Numbered from the stretch's first letter, positions 43,059 through 51,883 are shown. The stretch: DNA of 64,000 nt from Flammeovirga agarivorans (GCF_012641475.1 NZ_JABAIL010000005.1:248001-312000); one strand, 5' to 3'. Made by a program: numbers and translations. Notes: a model not told the origin generated them from the letters alone.

Positions 43059-44111
43059 ATGAAAAAGAAGAAGAATATAATTTGGCTGTTTTTTATTCCT
43101 TTATCGGTCTTATGTATCGTACTGATTCCAATGACTACATTGGTTTTAAGCGGATATATTGCTGAAGAAAAAGTGACTTCTTTTCTTACAGAAGTATTGC
43201 CTTATGTTCTTACTTCTTCAACCATTGCAGTTTTCTTTTATCATTTTTCTGTAGTTAGGTTGAATAAAGTGTTACCCTGGAAAAGGTATTTTATCATTAG
43301 AGGTATAGTAGATCTCATCTTAGTGATTAGTGTTACCTCATTAGTTATTAGTTTGATGCATTATATCTTTGGTGGTGGTAGCTTTTATCAAAAGTTGGTA
43401 GAACTAAAAGAAGTAAATGCTCCCGTTGAAGGGATATTTGCATTGCCATTGGTAGAAAATATTCTTTTCATTGTTGCAATAGAATTTATTGAAGTATTAT
43501 CAGAACGTAATGAATTGGAGTTGAACCTTGAGAAGGTAGAAAAAGCACAATTGCAGACGAAATATTCTGCCTTAAAGAATCAACTGGATAATCATTTTCT
43601 ATTCAATAACCTGAGTGTTCTTTCATCTCTGATTTATGAGGATATCGAAAAGTCTGATCGGTTTATACAGGAATTTGCAAAAGTATACCGCTATGTGCTT
43701 ACAATCAGTGAAGAAATGTTGGTTCCTGTAGAGCAAGAATTAGATTTTATCGAAGCCTATTTATTTCTTCTTGAAATACGTTTTGAAGAAAGTTTTAGCG
43801 TTAAAAATGATTTAGATACTTCTGTAAATGATTATTTGTTACCTCCTTTATCGTTACAAGTCTTGATCGAAAATGCGATAAAACATAATAGAATATCAAA
43901 AAGGTATCCATTGCATATACATATTTTCCAAGAAAGTGACCGAATAGTTGTAGCCAATAACTATCAACTAAGAGATGTTCCTGATACAACATCAACGCAT
44001 ACCGGTCAGAAGAATCTAGTGGAAAAATATAAGTTATTATCAGACAGGTCTCCGAACTTTTTTATTCAAGGAGATCAATATATTGCCGAATTACCATTAT
44101 TAAGTCAATAA
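43059..44111 (+). CDS. LytS-like sensor histidine kinase
   Basis: A 350-aa kinase from the ATG at 43059. An earlier in-frame TTG at 43050 is less likely because the peptide then starts MVTMKKKK. Four membrane helices span about residues 8-145. The His_kinase motif reads QLDNHFLFNNLSVLSSL, with Asn in place of the usual Pro before the His. The HATPase part has VLIENAIKHN. TATATTTG at 43045-43052 resembles a -7 element and would give a nearly leaderless mRNA. The LytTR regulator follows after 3 bases. The position downstream of the RND operon suggests it may sense a pump-related stress. Confidence 0.9.
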   Translation: MKKKKNIIWLFFIPLSVLCIVLIPMTTLVLSGYIAEEKVTSFLTEVLPYVLTSSTIAVFFYHFSVVRLNKVLPWKRYFIIRGIVDLILVISVTSLVISLMHYIFGGGSFYQKLVELKEVNAPVEGIFALPLVENILFIVAIEFIEVLSERNELELNLEKVEKAQLQTKYSALKNQLDNHFLFNNLSVLSSLIYEDIEKSDRFIQEFAKVYRYVLTISEEMLVPVEQELDFIEAYLFLLEIRFEESFSVKNDLDTSVNDYLLPPLSLQVLIENAIKHNRISKRYPLHIHIFQESDRIVVANNYQLRDVPDTTSTHTGQKNLVEKYKLLSDRSPNFFIQGDQYIAELPLLSQ

Positions 44112-44114
44112 ACT

Positions 44115-44888
44115 ATGTATAAAGTACTGATAGTTGAAGATGAAGCACCAAGTGCTAGAAAGCTTAAAATGCTGCTAGGAAAAATCGTTGAAGACTTTGA
44201 AGTAATTAATATTTTAGAGTCGATTGAGGAGTGCCTTGAGTTTTTTGAATCTGGTGAGCAAGTGGATCTTATTTTTATGGATATTCATCTCTCTGATGGT
44301 AATAGTTTTGAAGTATTTGATCAGATGGAAGTAGATACTCCCATTATTTTTACTACTGCTTTTGATCAATATGCAATAAAGGCATTTAAGCAAAATAGTA
44401 TTGACTACTTACTGAAGCCTATTAATGTTTCTGATCTAGAAAAAAGTGTTGAGAAGTTTAAAAAAATCTACGCTTCAGATAACTCTAGCAACGAGTCAAT
44501 AAACTATGAACTGTTGGGGAAAATGGTTGCTCAGCAAGTTTCACAAGAATATAAGGAACGCTTTATGGTAAGCTACCGTGATGAGTTAAGATCCATTCGG
44601 GTAGAAGATATTGCCTATATTTTTGCAGAGAGTAAAGCAGTGTTTATTCAGGTAAATGATGGGAAAGTGTATGATATCAATTACACAATGGATCAGGTAG
44701 AGAAGAATTTAAACCCTAAAAAATTCTTCAGAATTAATCGTAAATACATCGTTCAGATTGATGCGATAGAAAGTGTTTCTTGGTATTCTAAGACAAAACT
44801 GAGAGTTTTTACTACTCCTGAGATCCCCACAGAACTCTTTGTTCCAGCAGATAAAATAACCAAGTTTAAAGATTGGCTCAACCAGTAA
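44115..44888 (+). CDS. LytTR-family response regulator paired with the preceding kinase
   Basis: A 257-aa regulator with a receiver domain (acidic E8/D9, phosphoacceptor D56 in FMDIHLS, Lys in LLKPI) and a LytTR domain (about 150-257) with RINRKYIVQIDAI. It is separated from the kinase gene by 3 bases. It is the third LytTR regulator in the window. A weak hairpin (TCGATAA/TTATCGA, 44914-44933) follows. The RND efflux operon upstream is the obvious candidate target, but no binding site was identified. Confidence 0.92.
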   Translation: MYKVLIVEDEAPSARKLKMLLGKIVEDFEVINILESIEECLEFFESGEQVDLIFMDIHLSDGNSFEVFDQMEVDTPIIFTTAFDQYAIKAFKQNSIDYLLKPINVSDLEKSVEKFKKIYASDNSSNESINYELLGKMVAQQVSQEYKERFMVSYRDELRSIRVEDIAYIFAESKAVFIQVNDGKVYDINYTMDQVEKNLNPKKFFRINRKYIVQIDAIESVSWYSKTKLRVFTTPEIPTELFVPADKITKFKDWLNQ

Positions 44889-45006
44889 CTACAAAATAAA
44901 GTGAAAATGTAAGTCGATAAATATTATTATCGATTCTGTTTGCCCTTATCTAACTGTAATCCATAATATTTGGTATTTTAGCTAGACAATATCAAAGTAT
45001 CTTTAA

Positions 45007-46125
45007 ATGAGGGTTTTCTTAAACGTAAAAAAGCATTTCAACTACGATAAACTAGACAAATTAGAATACAAACGTTTGGTTAGGGATATCGTTATCTTGA
45101 ACATTATTATTTTCCATCTTTTATGGATGGTTTTTAATTCTTTATTCGAGACAGAGATCATTAGAAACTTTCTTTACTCAATTGCAGAGACTCCCACTCA
45201 ATGGTACAAAGACTACATCTTCGATAACTTCTATATTATCGAAATCTGTTTTATGGTCTTTTATCTTCTAGAATTTTCACTTTCATGGTTAGAGGCCTAT
45301 CGAGAGAAAGAATATGCAAAATGGTATTTCTATCCATTTATCCATTTCTATGATTTGATTGGTAGTTTTCCAGGTATGCACTTTTTCCGTTTATTGAGAG
45401 TATTTGCTATGCTGTTTAGATGGCACAGCCATGAAATTATCAATTTAGAAGAGTTGAGTATATACCGGACTATTCTTCATGTAAAGGAGATTGTTGTAGA
45501 AGAAATTTCAGATGCTGTAGTCATTAACGTATTAGAAGGAGTAAAAGACGAACTGCAATCGGGAAGCTACGCTAACCAGAAATTTATGGAGGATGTGGTT
45601 AAGCCATATCAAGATAGTTTATCAGTATGGGTATCTAGGAAGGTGATGTTTGCCATGAGAGAAGCTTATGCCCATCGAAAACAAGAATTAGAAGGTTATG
45701 TGGCAGAATTAATTGAAGAAGCAGTAAATGATAATTCGGAAGTTAATGATTTAAAGAAAATACCTGTTATTGGTTCTTATGCTTCCTCTAGGTTGGAAGA
45801 TGCCATTGCAGATATTGTTTATAAAGTGATTAACGATCTTTTTGTGGATATCTCTTCAGAAAAGAATGAGGAAGTATTGAAAGATGTTGTTTACGAAATT
45901 ATAGAAGGAATATTATTTTCAGAGACCAAAGAAGGCAATGAAAAATTAATCCAAGAGTTGGGGAGTTCTGTGATCGACGAAGTAATTGCTAGAGTAGGAG
46001 TAAAACAATGGCAAGTAAGAGAGGAGATGTGGGAAGAGAAAAAAGAGAAAGAATTATCTGAAAAACGAAAACTTAGAGAAGAAATCATCAATCACGCTCC
46101 AAAACAAGAAGATTCAAAGAAATAA
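45007..46125 (+). CDS. Membrane protein with a voltage-sensor-like domain and no pore
   Basis: The 372-aa protein has an N-terminal four-helix membrane part (about 25-140) that looks like the voltage-sensing module of ion channels. Helix 2 carries acidic residues (E79, E89), helix 3 reads FYDLIGSFP, and helix 4 carries spaced arginines R128, R131 and R138. No pore helix or selectivity filter follows. Instead there is a long helical, charged cytoplasmic part (about 150-372), probably coiled coil near the end, with EKKEKELSEKRKLREE. I do not know a named family. Similar proteins are annotated as ion-transporter-like in Bacteroidota. It stands alone. Confidence 0.7.
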   Translation: MRVFLNVKKHFNYDKLDKLEYKRLVRDIVILNIIIFHLLWMVFNSLFETEIIRNFLYSIAETPTQWYKDYIFDNFYIIEICFMVFYLLEFSLSWLEAYREKEYAKWYFYPFIHFYDLIGSFPGMHFFRLLRVFAMLFRWHSHEIINLEELSIYRTILHVKEIVVEEISDAVVINVLEGVKDELQSGSYANQKFMEDVVKPYQDSLSVWVSRKVMFAMREAYAHRKQELEGYVAELIEEAVNDNSEVNDLKKIPVIGSYASSRLEDAIADIVYKVINDLFVDISSEKNEEVLKDVVYEIIEGILFSETKEGNEKLIQELGSSVIDEVIARVGVKQWQVREEMWEEKKEKELSEKRKLREEIINHAPKQEDSKK

Positions 46126-46220
46126 TATGACGAATGTCAGTTGAAGTAAGGTGGTTAAATTGTCTTACTTCTTTTTTTTACCTACATTGCGAATGTTGTT
46201 TAAACGAACTTTTGACCGTT

Positions 46221-46544
46221 ATGAATTGGAAGCCTCTCACTGACATAAGTCAGCTGGACCAGATACTAGAAGAATCTAAGAATCAAAGAGTAATGATCTT
46301 AAAACATTCTACTCGTTGTTCGATTAGTTCTATGGCACTTAACCGCTTAGAGCGTTCTTGGGAAGACGATAATAAGGTTGCTCCTTATTACTTAGATTTG
46401 ATAAAATATAGACCTATTTCAAATGCAATTGCAGAGAAATTTGGTGTTGAGCATGAATCTCCTCAGGTAATTGTGATCGAAAATGGCGAAGTAGCATATA
46501 CTGCTTCTCACATGGGGATCAATTATTCATCTGTCGTTGCCTAA
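46221..46544 (+). CDS. ytxJ: YtxJ-like bacillithiol-system thioredoxin-fold protein
   Basis: A 107-aa protein when begun at the ATG at 46221. A longer reading from 46134 adds 29 residues with no family support. The LKHSTRCSISSMAL motif with its single Cys matches YtxJ, a thioredoxin-fold protein thought to act as a bacilliredoxin or monothiol redox protein in bacillithiol-using bacteria. The later SPQVIVIENG is the cis-Pro loop. It lies 24 bases before bshA, the first enzyme of bacillithiol synthesis, which supports the assignment. Confidence 0.88.
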   Translation: MNWKPLTDISQLDQILEESKNQRVMILKHSTRCSISSMALNRLERSWEDDNKVAPYYLDLIKYRPISNAIAEKFGVEHESPQVIVIENGEVAYTASHMGINYSSVVA

Positions 46545-46568
46545 ACTCATTACAAAATAAATTAAATA

Positions 46569-47720
46569 GTGAAAATCGGTATCATTTGTTACCCTACCTA
46601 CGGTGGTAGTGGAGTGGTAGCAACAGAATTAGGAAAGAACTTAGCCTCGAAGTTAGGACATGAAGTACATTTTATTACTTATGACCAACCTACTAGGTTA
46701 GACTTTTTTGATGAGAATATTTTCTATCATAAAGTGGATATCCGTACATATCCTTTGTTTAAGTACCCTCCTTATGAGTTGGCTTTAACAAGTAAAATGG
46801 TAGAAGTAGCTCTTGCAGAAAAGTTGGATGTTCTTCACGCTCATTACGCTATTCCTCATGCATCTGCCGCATATACAGCCAAGCAGATTTTAGCAAAGAA
46901 AGGAATAGATATGCCTGTGGTAACTACCCTTCATGGTACGGATGTTACATTGGTAGGTAAAGATGACAGCTTTGAACCTGTGGTCGCTTTTTCTATCGAT
47001 GAATCAGATTGCGTTACTTCTGTTTCTGAAAGCCTTAAGAAAGAAACTTACGAGTACTTTGATCTCACTAAAGATATTAAAGTGATTCCAAACTTTGTTG
47101 ATCTGGATAGATTTACGAAGCATAAAAAAGATCACTTTAAAACAGCAATTTGCCCGAATGGCGAAAAACTTCTTGTTCATGTTTCCAATATGAGAGAAGT
47201 GAAAAGAGCTGATGATGCTTTAGAGGTATTCAAAAGAGTTAGGGAGAAGATACCTTGTAAACTTCTGATGGTAGGTGATGGACCAGAAAGAGCTAAACTA
47301 GAAGAGAAATGTGCAGAACTTAGAACTTGTGCTGATGTGAGGTTCTTAGGGAAAATTGCAGAGGTAGAAGAAATTTTATCTGTAGCAGATTTATACCTGA
47401 TGCCATCGGAAAAAGAAAGTTTTGGTTTGGCTGCTTTAGAAGCTATGGCTTGCCAAGTTCCTGTTGTTTCATCGAATGCTGGAGGTATTCCTGAAGTAAA
47501 CATTCATGGTTTAACCGGAATGATGTCTGAAGTAGGAGATGTTGATGATATGGCCAAAAATGCATTACATATTCTAGATGATGCCAATTTGCCGTACTAT
47601 AAAGAAAATGCTTTGAAACAAGCACAACAATTTAGCATCGAAAAAGTTTGTCCTTTGTATGAAGATATCTACAAAGAAGCGATTGCTAAATCAAAAGAGA
47701 AGTTTCAATTAAAAGCATAA
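46569..47720 (+). CDS. bshA: N-acetyl-alpha-D-glucosaminyl L-malate synthase BshA
   Basis: A GT4-family glycosyltransferase of 383 aa that joins UDP-GlcNAc and L-malate, the first step of bacillithiol synthesis. The family start IGIICYPTYGGSGVVATELG is complete. HAHYAIPHASAAYTA, TLHGTDVTLVG and the C-terminal donor-site MPSEKESFGLAALEAMA are also seen. Translation starts at GTG (46569), because the preceding in-frame codons hit a stop and no ATG is closer. BshB and BshC are not in the window. The adjacent YtxJ-like gene supports a working bacillithiol system. Confidence 0.95.
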   Translation: MKIGIICYPTYGGSGVVATELGKNLASKLGHEVHFITYDQPTRLDFFDENIFYHKVDIRTYPLFKYPPYELALTSKMVEVALAEKLDVLHAHYAIPHASAAYTAKQILAKKGIDMPVVTTLHGTDVTLVGKDDSFEPVVAFSIDESDCVTSVSESLKKETYEYFDLTKDIKVIPNFVDLDRFTKHKKDHFKTAICPNGEKLLVHVSNMREVKRADDALEVFKRVREKIPCKLLMVGDGPERAKLEEKCAELRTCADVRFLGKIAEVEEILSVADLYLMPSEKESFGLAALEAMACQVPVVSSNAGGIPEVNIHGLTGMMSEVGDVDDMAKNALHILDDANLPYYKENALKQAQQFSIEKVCPLYEDIYKEAIAKSKEKFQLKA

Positions 47721-47735
47721 GAGAAAACTCTCTTT

Positions 47736-47776
47736 AAAAAAGCCATGTGATGAGTAATCAATCACATGGCTTTTTT
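47736..47776 (+). terminator. Terminator of the ytxJ-bshA unit
   Basis: A 16-bp perfect stem (47736-47751 with 47761-47776, core GCCATGTGAT/ATCACATGGC) has a 9-base loop with six A and six T at the outer ends. Confidence 0.93.
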
Positions 47777-47957
47777 GTTGGGAAATAGTTTTTAATCATC
47801 TTTTTCTCAACTTTTAATTATCCATCATATCAAAATTTATTTAATACCTTAGCGTGGTATTTCTTGAATTGCATAAAATTTAATCCAAATCTCTTCAATG
47901 GATTTTTTTGAAAATGAGATACTAATTTTTTCTGATTATAATTAACATCAAACTAAA

Positions 47958-49412
47958 ATGAAAAACATGCGTCCCATTATGCTGGTAGGCACCGGTTCCG
48001 ACGTAGGTAAAAGTTGGATTACTACGGGTATCTGCAGATGGCTAAAAAATAAAGGATACCAACCAGCACCTTTTAAAGCCCAAAACATGTCGCTGAATAG
48101 TTTTGCTACTTATGATGGGTTAGAAATCGGAAGAGCACAAGCCGTACAAGCGGAAGCATGTCAACTACCTGTCATGGTAGAGATGAACCCTGTTTTATTG
48201 AAGCCATCCTCGAAGAATAAATCACAAGTGGTCTTGCATGGAAAACCTGTAGGTGACCAGTCTGCTAGAGATTACTTCTTGGGAGAAAATAAAAAACACC
48301 TGTTTTTAGAAGCTCAAAAAGCATTTCATAAGCTTTCAGATCAGTTTGGTCCTATCGTAATGGAAGGAGCAGGAAGTATCAGCGAACTAAATTTAAAACA
48401 TAGAGATATCGTAAATATGCGTATGGCGAAAGCGGCCAATGCATGTGTATATCTGGTTGCAGACATTGACCGGGGAGGTGTTTTTGGTAGTGTTTATGGT
48501 ACTATTGCCCTTTTAGAAGATTGGGAAAAAGACCTATTAAAAGGGATTATCATCAACAAGTTTAGAGGAGATGCAAGCTTGTTTGTTGAAGGAAAGAAAA
48601 AATTAGAAGAATTAACGGGATACCCTGTTTTGGGTGTTTTACCTTATGCTGAGGATATCATTATTGAAGAAGAGGATTCTGTAGCACTTCGAGGTAGAAA
48701 TACTACAACTCAAGATGGAATGCTGAATATCGCTGTGATCAAACATTATTATATGTCGAACTATACCGATTTTCAAGCATTGGAAAATGAACCTCTTATT
48801 CATCTGTATTATACAAGAGATGTAAGTGAATTAAAGAAGGCTGATGTTATCATACTGCCTGGAACAAAAAATACAATGAGCGATCTAGCCAAGTTGAAAG
48901 AAGAAGGTCTAGATCTATTGATAAAAGAACTTTATGATAAAATACCAATCATAGGAGTTTGTGGAGGGTATCAGATGTTAGGGAATGTGGTATATGATCC
49001 TCATCATGTTGAAGGTGATCAGGAAAAAGAACTAGGGTTAGGAATCTTTGATATTGAGACAACTTTATCAAAAGAGAAACATACAGTTCAGCGACAATTC
49101 TCTTTTAAGAATTCTGATGAAGAATGCGAAGGCTACGAGATTCATATGGGAGAAACGTTAGTTCCTTCAGGCTTTGCATTGAATACGATAGGTCAGGAAA
49201 AAGAGGGATATTTTGATGGTAAACTAAGCTGGGGAACATATTTACATGGAGTTTTCGATAATCAAGTCGTAGTAAATGAATTGTTGAAGTATAAGTTTTC
49301 AGAAGCTGAAGCGCAAGACTATAAAACCTTTAAAAGAGATCAATTTGATAAATTGGCAGATTGGGTAGAAGAGAATTTGGAGATCAATAAAATCATGGAA
49401 GACATATGTTAA
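47958..49412 (+). CDS. cobQ: Cobyric acid synthase
   Basis: This enzyme amidates side chains b, d, e and g of adenosylcobyrinic acid diamide using glutamine and ATP (CobQ, CbiP in anaerobic nomenclature). It is 484 aa. The N-terminal P-loop-like domain has VGTGSDVGKSWIT and KAQNMSLNS. The C-terminal class I glutaminase has the nucleophile Cys in GVCGGYQMLG and a late His in YLHGVFDN. Length and motifs are normal. It opens the first segment of the cobalamin cluster and overlaps the aminotransferase gene by 7 bases. No riboswitch or clear promoter motif is seen in its 180-base upstream region. Confidence 0.95.
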   Translation: MKNMRPIMLVGTGSDVGKSWITTGICRWLKNKGYQPAPFKAQNMSLNSFATYDGLEIGRAQAVQAEACQLPVMVEMNPVLLKPSSKNKSQVVLHGKPVGDQSARDYFLGENKKHLFLEAQKAFHKLSDQFGPIVMEGAGSISELNLKHRDIVNMRMAKAANACVYLVADIDRGGVFGSVYGTIALLEDWEKDLLKGIIINKFRGDASLFVEGKKKLEELTGYPVLGVLPYAEDIIIEEEDSVALRGRNTTTQDGMLNIAVIKHYYMSNYTDFQALENEPLIHLYYTRDVSELKKADVIILPGTKNTMSDLAKLKEEGLDLLIKELYDKIPIIGVCGGYQMLGNVVYDPHHVEGDQEKELGLGIFDIETTLSKEKHTVQRQFSFKNSDEECEGYEIHMGETLVPSGFALNTIGQEKEGYFDGKLSWGTYLHGVFDNQVVVNELLKYKFSEAEAQDYKTFKRDQFDKLADWVEENLEINKIMEDIC

Positions 49413-50410
49413 ATGGACATGGTGATGATCTACATTTGGTAAAAGGTCAGATTAAATACAATTTCAGTTCTAATGTATACTATAAAGGCTGTCCCACAGC
49501 AATCTTAAAAGCTCTTGCCAAACAGGTGGAGGGTATTCAAAATTATCCATCTCCGGCAGCAGAAGAGTTGTCAGAATGTGCATCTATTAGATATCAACAA
49601 CCTGCTGAAAATTTTCTGTTTACGAATGGTGCTATTGAAGCGTTTTATCTGATAGCTCAATTGTTTAGAGGTAAAAGGTCGACCATTGTAGGTCCAACTT
49701 TCTCAGAATATGAAGATGCTTGTAAGATGCATAACATCTCATATACTGTTGTAGAAAAGGAAAAATTAGATTCGTTTAATACGGACCTTGTATTTATTTG
49801 CAATCCCAATAACCCAACAGGAAGTGTATTTTCCTTTGCTGAATTAGAATACTTTATAACGGAAAACCCTACATCAACTTTTGTGATAGATGAGGCATAT
49901 ATTGAGTTTACAAAAGCTACAAAATCAGTTTTACCTTTAGTAGAAAAGCATAAAAACTTAATTGTTGTACGATCGCTAACCAAAACATTTACAATTCCTG
50001 GGCTTCGTTTAGGCTATATTATTTCTGATGCTTCTATGGTTGAGAAATTAAAAGCGATTCGTATTCCATGGAGTGTTAACGGGTTGGCTATTCAAACAGG
50101 AAAATACCTTTTTGAGAATTATGACCAACTGATTTTTGATATTGAAAGTCTATTAAAAGAACGGATATTTTTTCAAGATCAATTAAGAGTGATTGATCAT
50201 ATAGAGGTACAAGAAACTAACACGTCTTACTTCTTGGTTAAATTATTAAAAGGAAAGGCAAGTGAATTAAAGAACGTCTTAATTAGCAAAGGAATTTTGA
50301 TAAGGGACGCTACCAACTTTACTAGTTTAGAAGGAGAGTTTATTCGACTTTCTGTACAATCACCAACGGCTAACAAACAAATTATTAAAGCACTTACTTC
50401 ATGGATATAA
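49406..50410 (+). CDS. cobD: L-threonine-O-3-phosphate decarboxylase-like PLP aminotransferase
   Basis: A fold-type I PLP enzyme of 334 aa of the HisC/CobD family. It would decarboxylate threonine phosphate to (R)-1-amino-2-propanol phosphate, the linker of the cobalamin nucleotide loop. Seen are CNPNNPTGSV, DEAYIEF and the PLP-Lys segment RSLTKTFTIPGLRLGY. Relationship to HisC is close, so the role is set mainly by context: it overlaps cobQ by 7 bases and cbiB by 10 bases. CbiB uses exactly this product. Confidence 0.9.
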   Translation: MLNGHGDDLHLVKGQIKYNFSSNVYYKGCPTAILKALAKQVEGIQNYPSPAAEELSECASIRYQQPAENFLFTNGAIEAFYLIAQLFRGKRSTIVGPTFSEYEDACKMHNISYTVVEKEKLDSFNTDLVFICNPNNPTGSVFSFAELEYFITENPTSTFVIDEAYIEFTKATKSVLPLVEKHKNLIVVRSLTKTFTIPGLRLGYIISDASMVEKLKAIRIPWSVNGLAIQTGKYLFENYDQLIFDIESLLKERIFFQDQLRVIDHIEVQETNTSYFLVKLLKGKASELKNVLISKGILIRDATNFTSLEGEFIRLSVQSPTANKQIIKALTSWI

Positions 50411-51339
50411 AGTCAATACTCATCTTAATTATTGCCTTTGTGTTGGATCAAATTTTTGGAGATCCTAGAGTTTTGCCACACCTTATTGTGGGATATGGAA
50501 ACCTTATAGCGAAGGGAGAAAAGCGTCTAAATAATGGAAAAAATAAGTTTTTTAAAGGAGCTTTATTAACGATTACTTTAGTGAGTTTATCATTTGTAGT
50601 TCCTTACTATGTACTAAGCTATATTGATGAGTTAAATACTATTGTATCAATACTTCTTAGTGTCATTTTATTGTTTTACTGTTTAGCCAATAAAACATTA
50701 GTAAAAGAAGGAATTGCAGTTTTTAATGTATTAGAAAAAGAAGGATTAGAGGCAGGGAGAAAAAGACTTTCTTGGATTGTAGGTAGAGATACTTCAGCAT
50801 TAAATGAACAGCAAATTCGTACGGCTACCCTTGAAACAATGTCTGAAAACTTAAGTGATGGTGTAATTGCCCCCTTGTTCTATTTTACCATTTTAGGAGT
50901 TCCCGGAGCAATGGCCTATAAAATGATCAATACTTTTGATTCTATGATTGGCTATAAAAATGACCGCTATGAACAATTTGGGAAATTTGCAGCCAAACTA
51001 GATGATGTTGCGAATTATATTCCTGCCCGACTAACAGCTTTTTTTATGTTGATCGTTTCATTTCGGTTTGGAGGTTTGGCAACAGTTTTCACTGAAGGAA
51101 AAAAACATAGTAGTCCCAATGCGGGTTATCCGGAAGCCGCTTTAGCCTATATTCTAAAGGTGAGATTTGGTGGTCCTAATTTTTATGGAGGCAAATTGGT
51201 AGAGAAACCATATATCGGTACTAACCATAGATCTATTCAGCATCAAGAAATTTATAAAGTAGCAAATATCAACTATAGTACTAGTTGGTTTTTCGTTTTA
51301 CTCATTGCTTTTTATCTCATTTTAATACAAGTCTACTAA
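50401..51339 (+). CDS. cbiB: Adenosylcobinamide-phosphate synthase
   Basis: A 312-aa inner-membrane enzyme with about five to six helices. It attaches aminopropanol phosphate to adenosylcobyric acid to form adenosylcobinamide phosphate (CbiB, also called CobD in other nomenclature). Family marks are DQIFGDPRVLPHLIVGYG, WIVGRDTSALNEQQI, ATLETMSENLSDGVIAPLFY and the end motif NAGYPEAALAYIL. It overlaps the aminotransferase gene upstream. Its TAA stop shares a base with the next ATG. Confidence 0.95.
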   Translation: MDIKSILILIIAFVLDQIFGDPRVLPHLIVGYGNLIAKGEKRLNNGKNKFFKGALLTITLVSLSFVVPYYVLSYIDELNTIVSILLSVILLFYCLANKTLVKEGIAVFNVLEKEGLEAGRKRLSWIVGRDTSALNEQQIRTATLETMSENLSDGVIAPLFYFTILGVPGAMAYKMINTFDSMIGYKNDRYEQFGKFAAKLDDVANYIPARLTAFFMLIVSFRFGGLATVFTEGKKHSSPNAGYPEAALAYILKVRFGGPNFYGGKLVEKPYIGTNHRSIQHQEIYKVANINYSTSWFFVLLIAFYLILIQVY

Positions 51340-51878
51340 TGAGTATTTCTATCATCTCAGGAGCAGCAGGTACAGGAAAAACGACCTTGATTAATACGAT
51401 TGAAAGGTCAGGTGTATTAACAATGCCCGAAGCCTCGCGTCAGGTGATAATAGATGAACAGAAGTATGGAAGGGAAGGAATGCCATGGAAAAACGTAGAG
51501 CGGTTTAGTGAACTAGTTTTTCAAAAAAAATTAGATCATTTAAGAGAATATTCCGAAGCAATTTTTTGTGATAGAAGTATTATTGATACCATTGCCTACC
51601 TTCGGTTTCAGGAGAAACCAGTTCCTGATTACTTAACATCGTTTCCTTTCCATCGATATTATAAAAAAGAGGTGTTTTTTGCACTTCCTTGGAAAGAAAT
51701 ATATACCAAAGATCCTCAAAGGCCAGAATCATTTTCTTATCAGCAGCAATTATCACCTGTTTTAGAGAAAACTTATCTGGATTATGGATTTGAGATAGTT
51801 TATTTACCATTTACATCAGTACAGAGCCGTTTAGACTTTGTTCTTAACAAGGTTTGCTTACCAACTAAAATTAAGTAA
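51339..51878 (+). CDS. P-loop ATPase/kinase-like protein (AAA_28/NadR-kinase type) in the cobalamin cluster
   Basis: A 179-aa protein if started at the ATG overlapping the cbiB stop (TAATG). A longer reading into cbiB lacks support. The Walker A is GAAGTGKTT (8-16). It is followed by MPEASRQVI and CDRSIIDTIAY, an arrangement seen in AAA_28 and NadR-type nucleoside kinases. Such proteins phosphorylate small nucleosides. In this position, a kinase for cobinamide or alpha-ribazole is conceivable, because no CobU or CobP is in the window, but this is a guess. Its stop codon is part of the promoter of the next segment. Confidence 0.8.
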   Translation: MSISIISGAAGTGKTTLINTIERSGVLTMPEASRQVIIDEQKYGREGMPWKNVERFSELVFQKKLDHLREYSEAIFCDRSIIDTIAYLRFQEKPVPDYLTSFPFHRYYKKEVFFALPWKEIYTKDPQRPESFSYQQQLSPVLEKTYLDYGFEIVYLPFTSVQSRLDFVLNKVCLPTKIK

Positions 51879-51883
51879 ATTTG
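51854..51883 (+). promoter_or_regulatory. Promoter of the riboswitch-controlled cobalamin operon
   Basis: TTG (51854-51856) and TAAATTTG (51876-51883) are separated by 19 bases, a full match to the Bacteroidota promoter. The TAA of the -7 box is the stop codon of the upstream kinase-like gene. Transcription should begin just at the riboswitch. Confidence 0.7.

Noticed and set aside
46134-46220. N-terminal extension of the YtxJ-like protein
   Set aside because: The 29 extra residues have no family support and are rich in Cys and Leu. The ATG at 46221 gives the normal family length.
51285-51338. N-terminal extension of the kinase-like protein into cbiB
   Set aside because: It would overlap cbiB by 55 bases and precede the Walker A motif by an implausible hydrophobic stretch. 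The TAATG junction gives a natural start.
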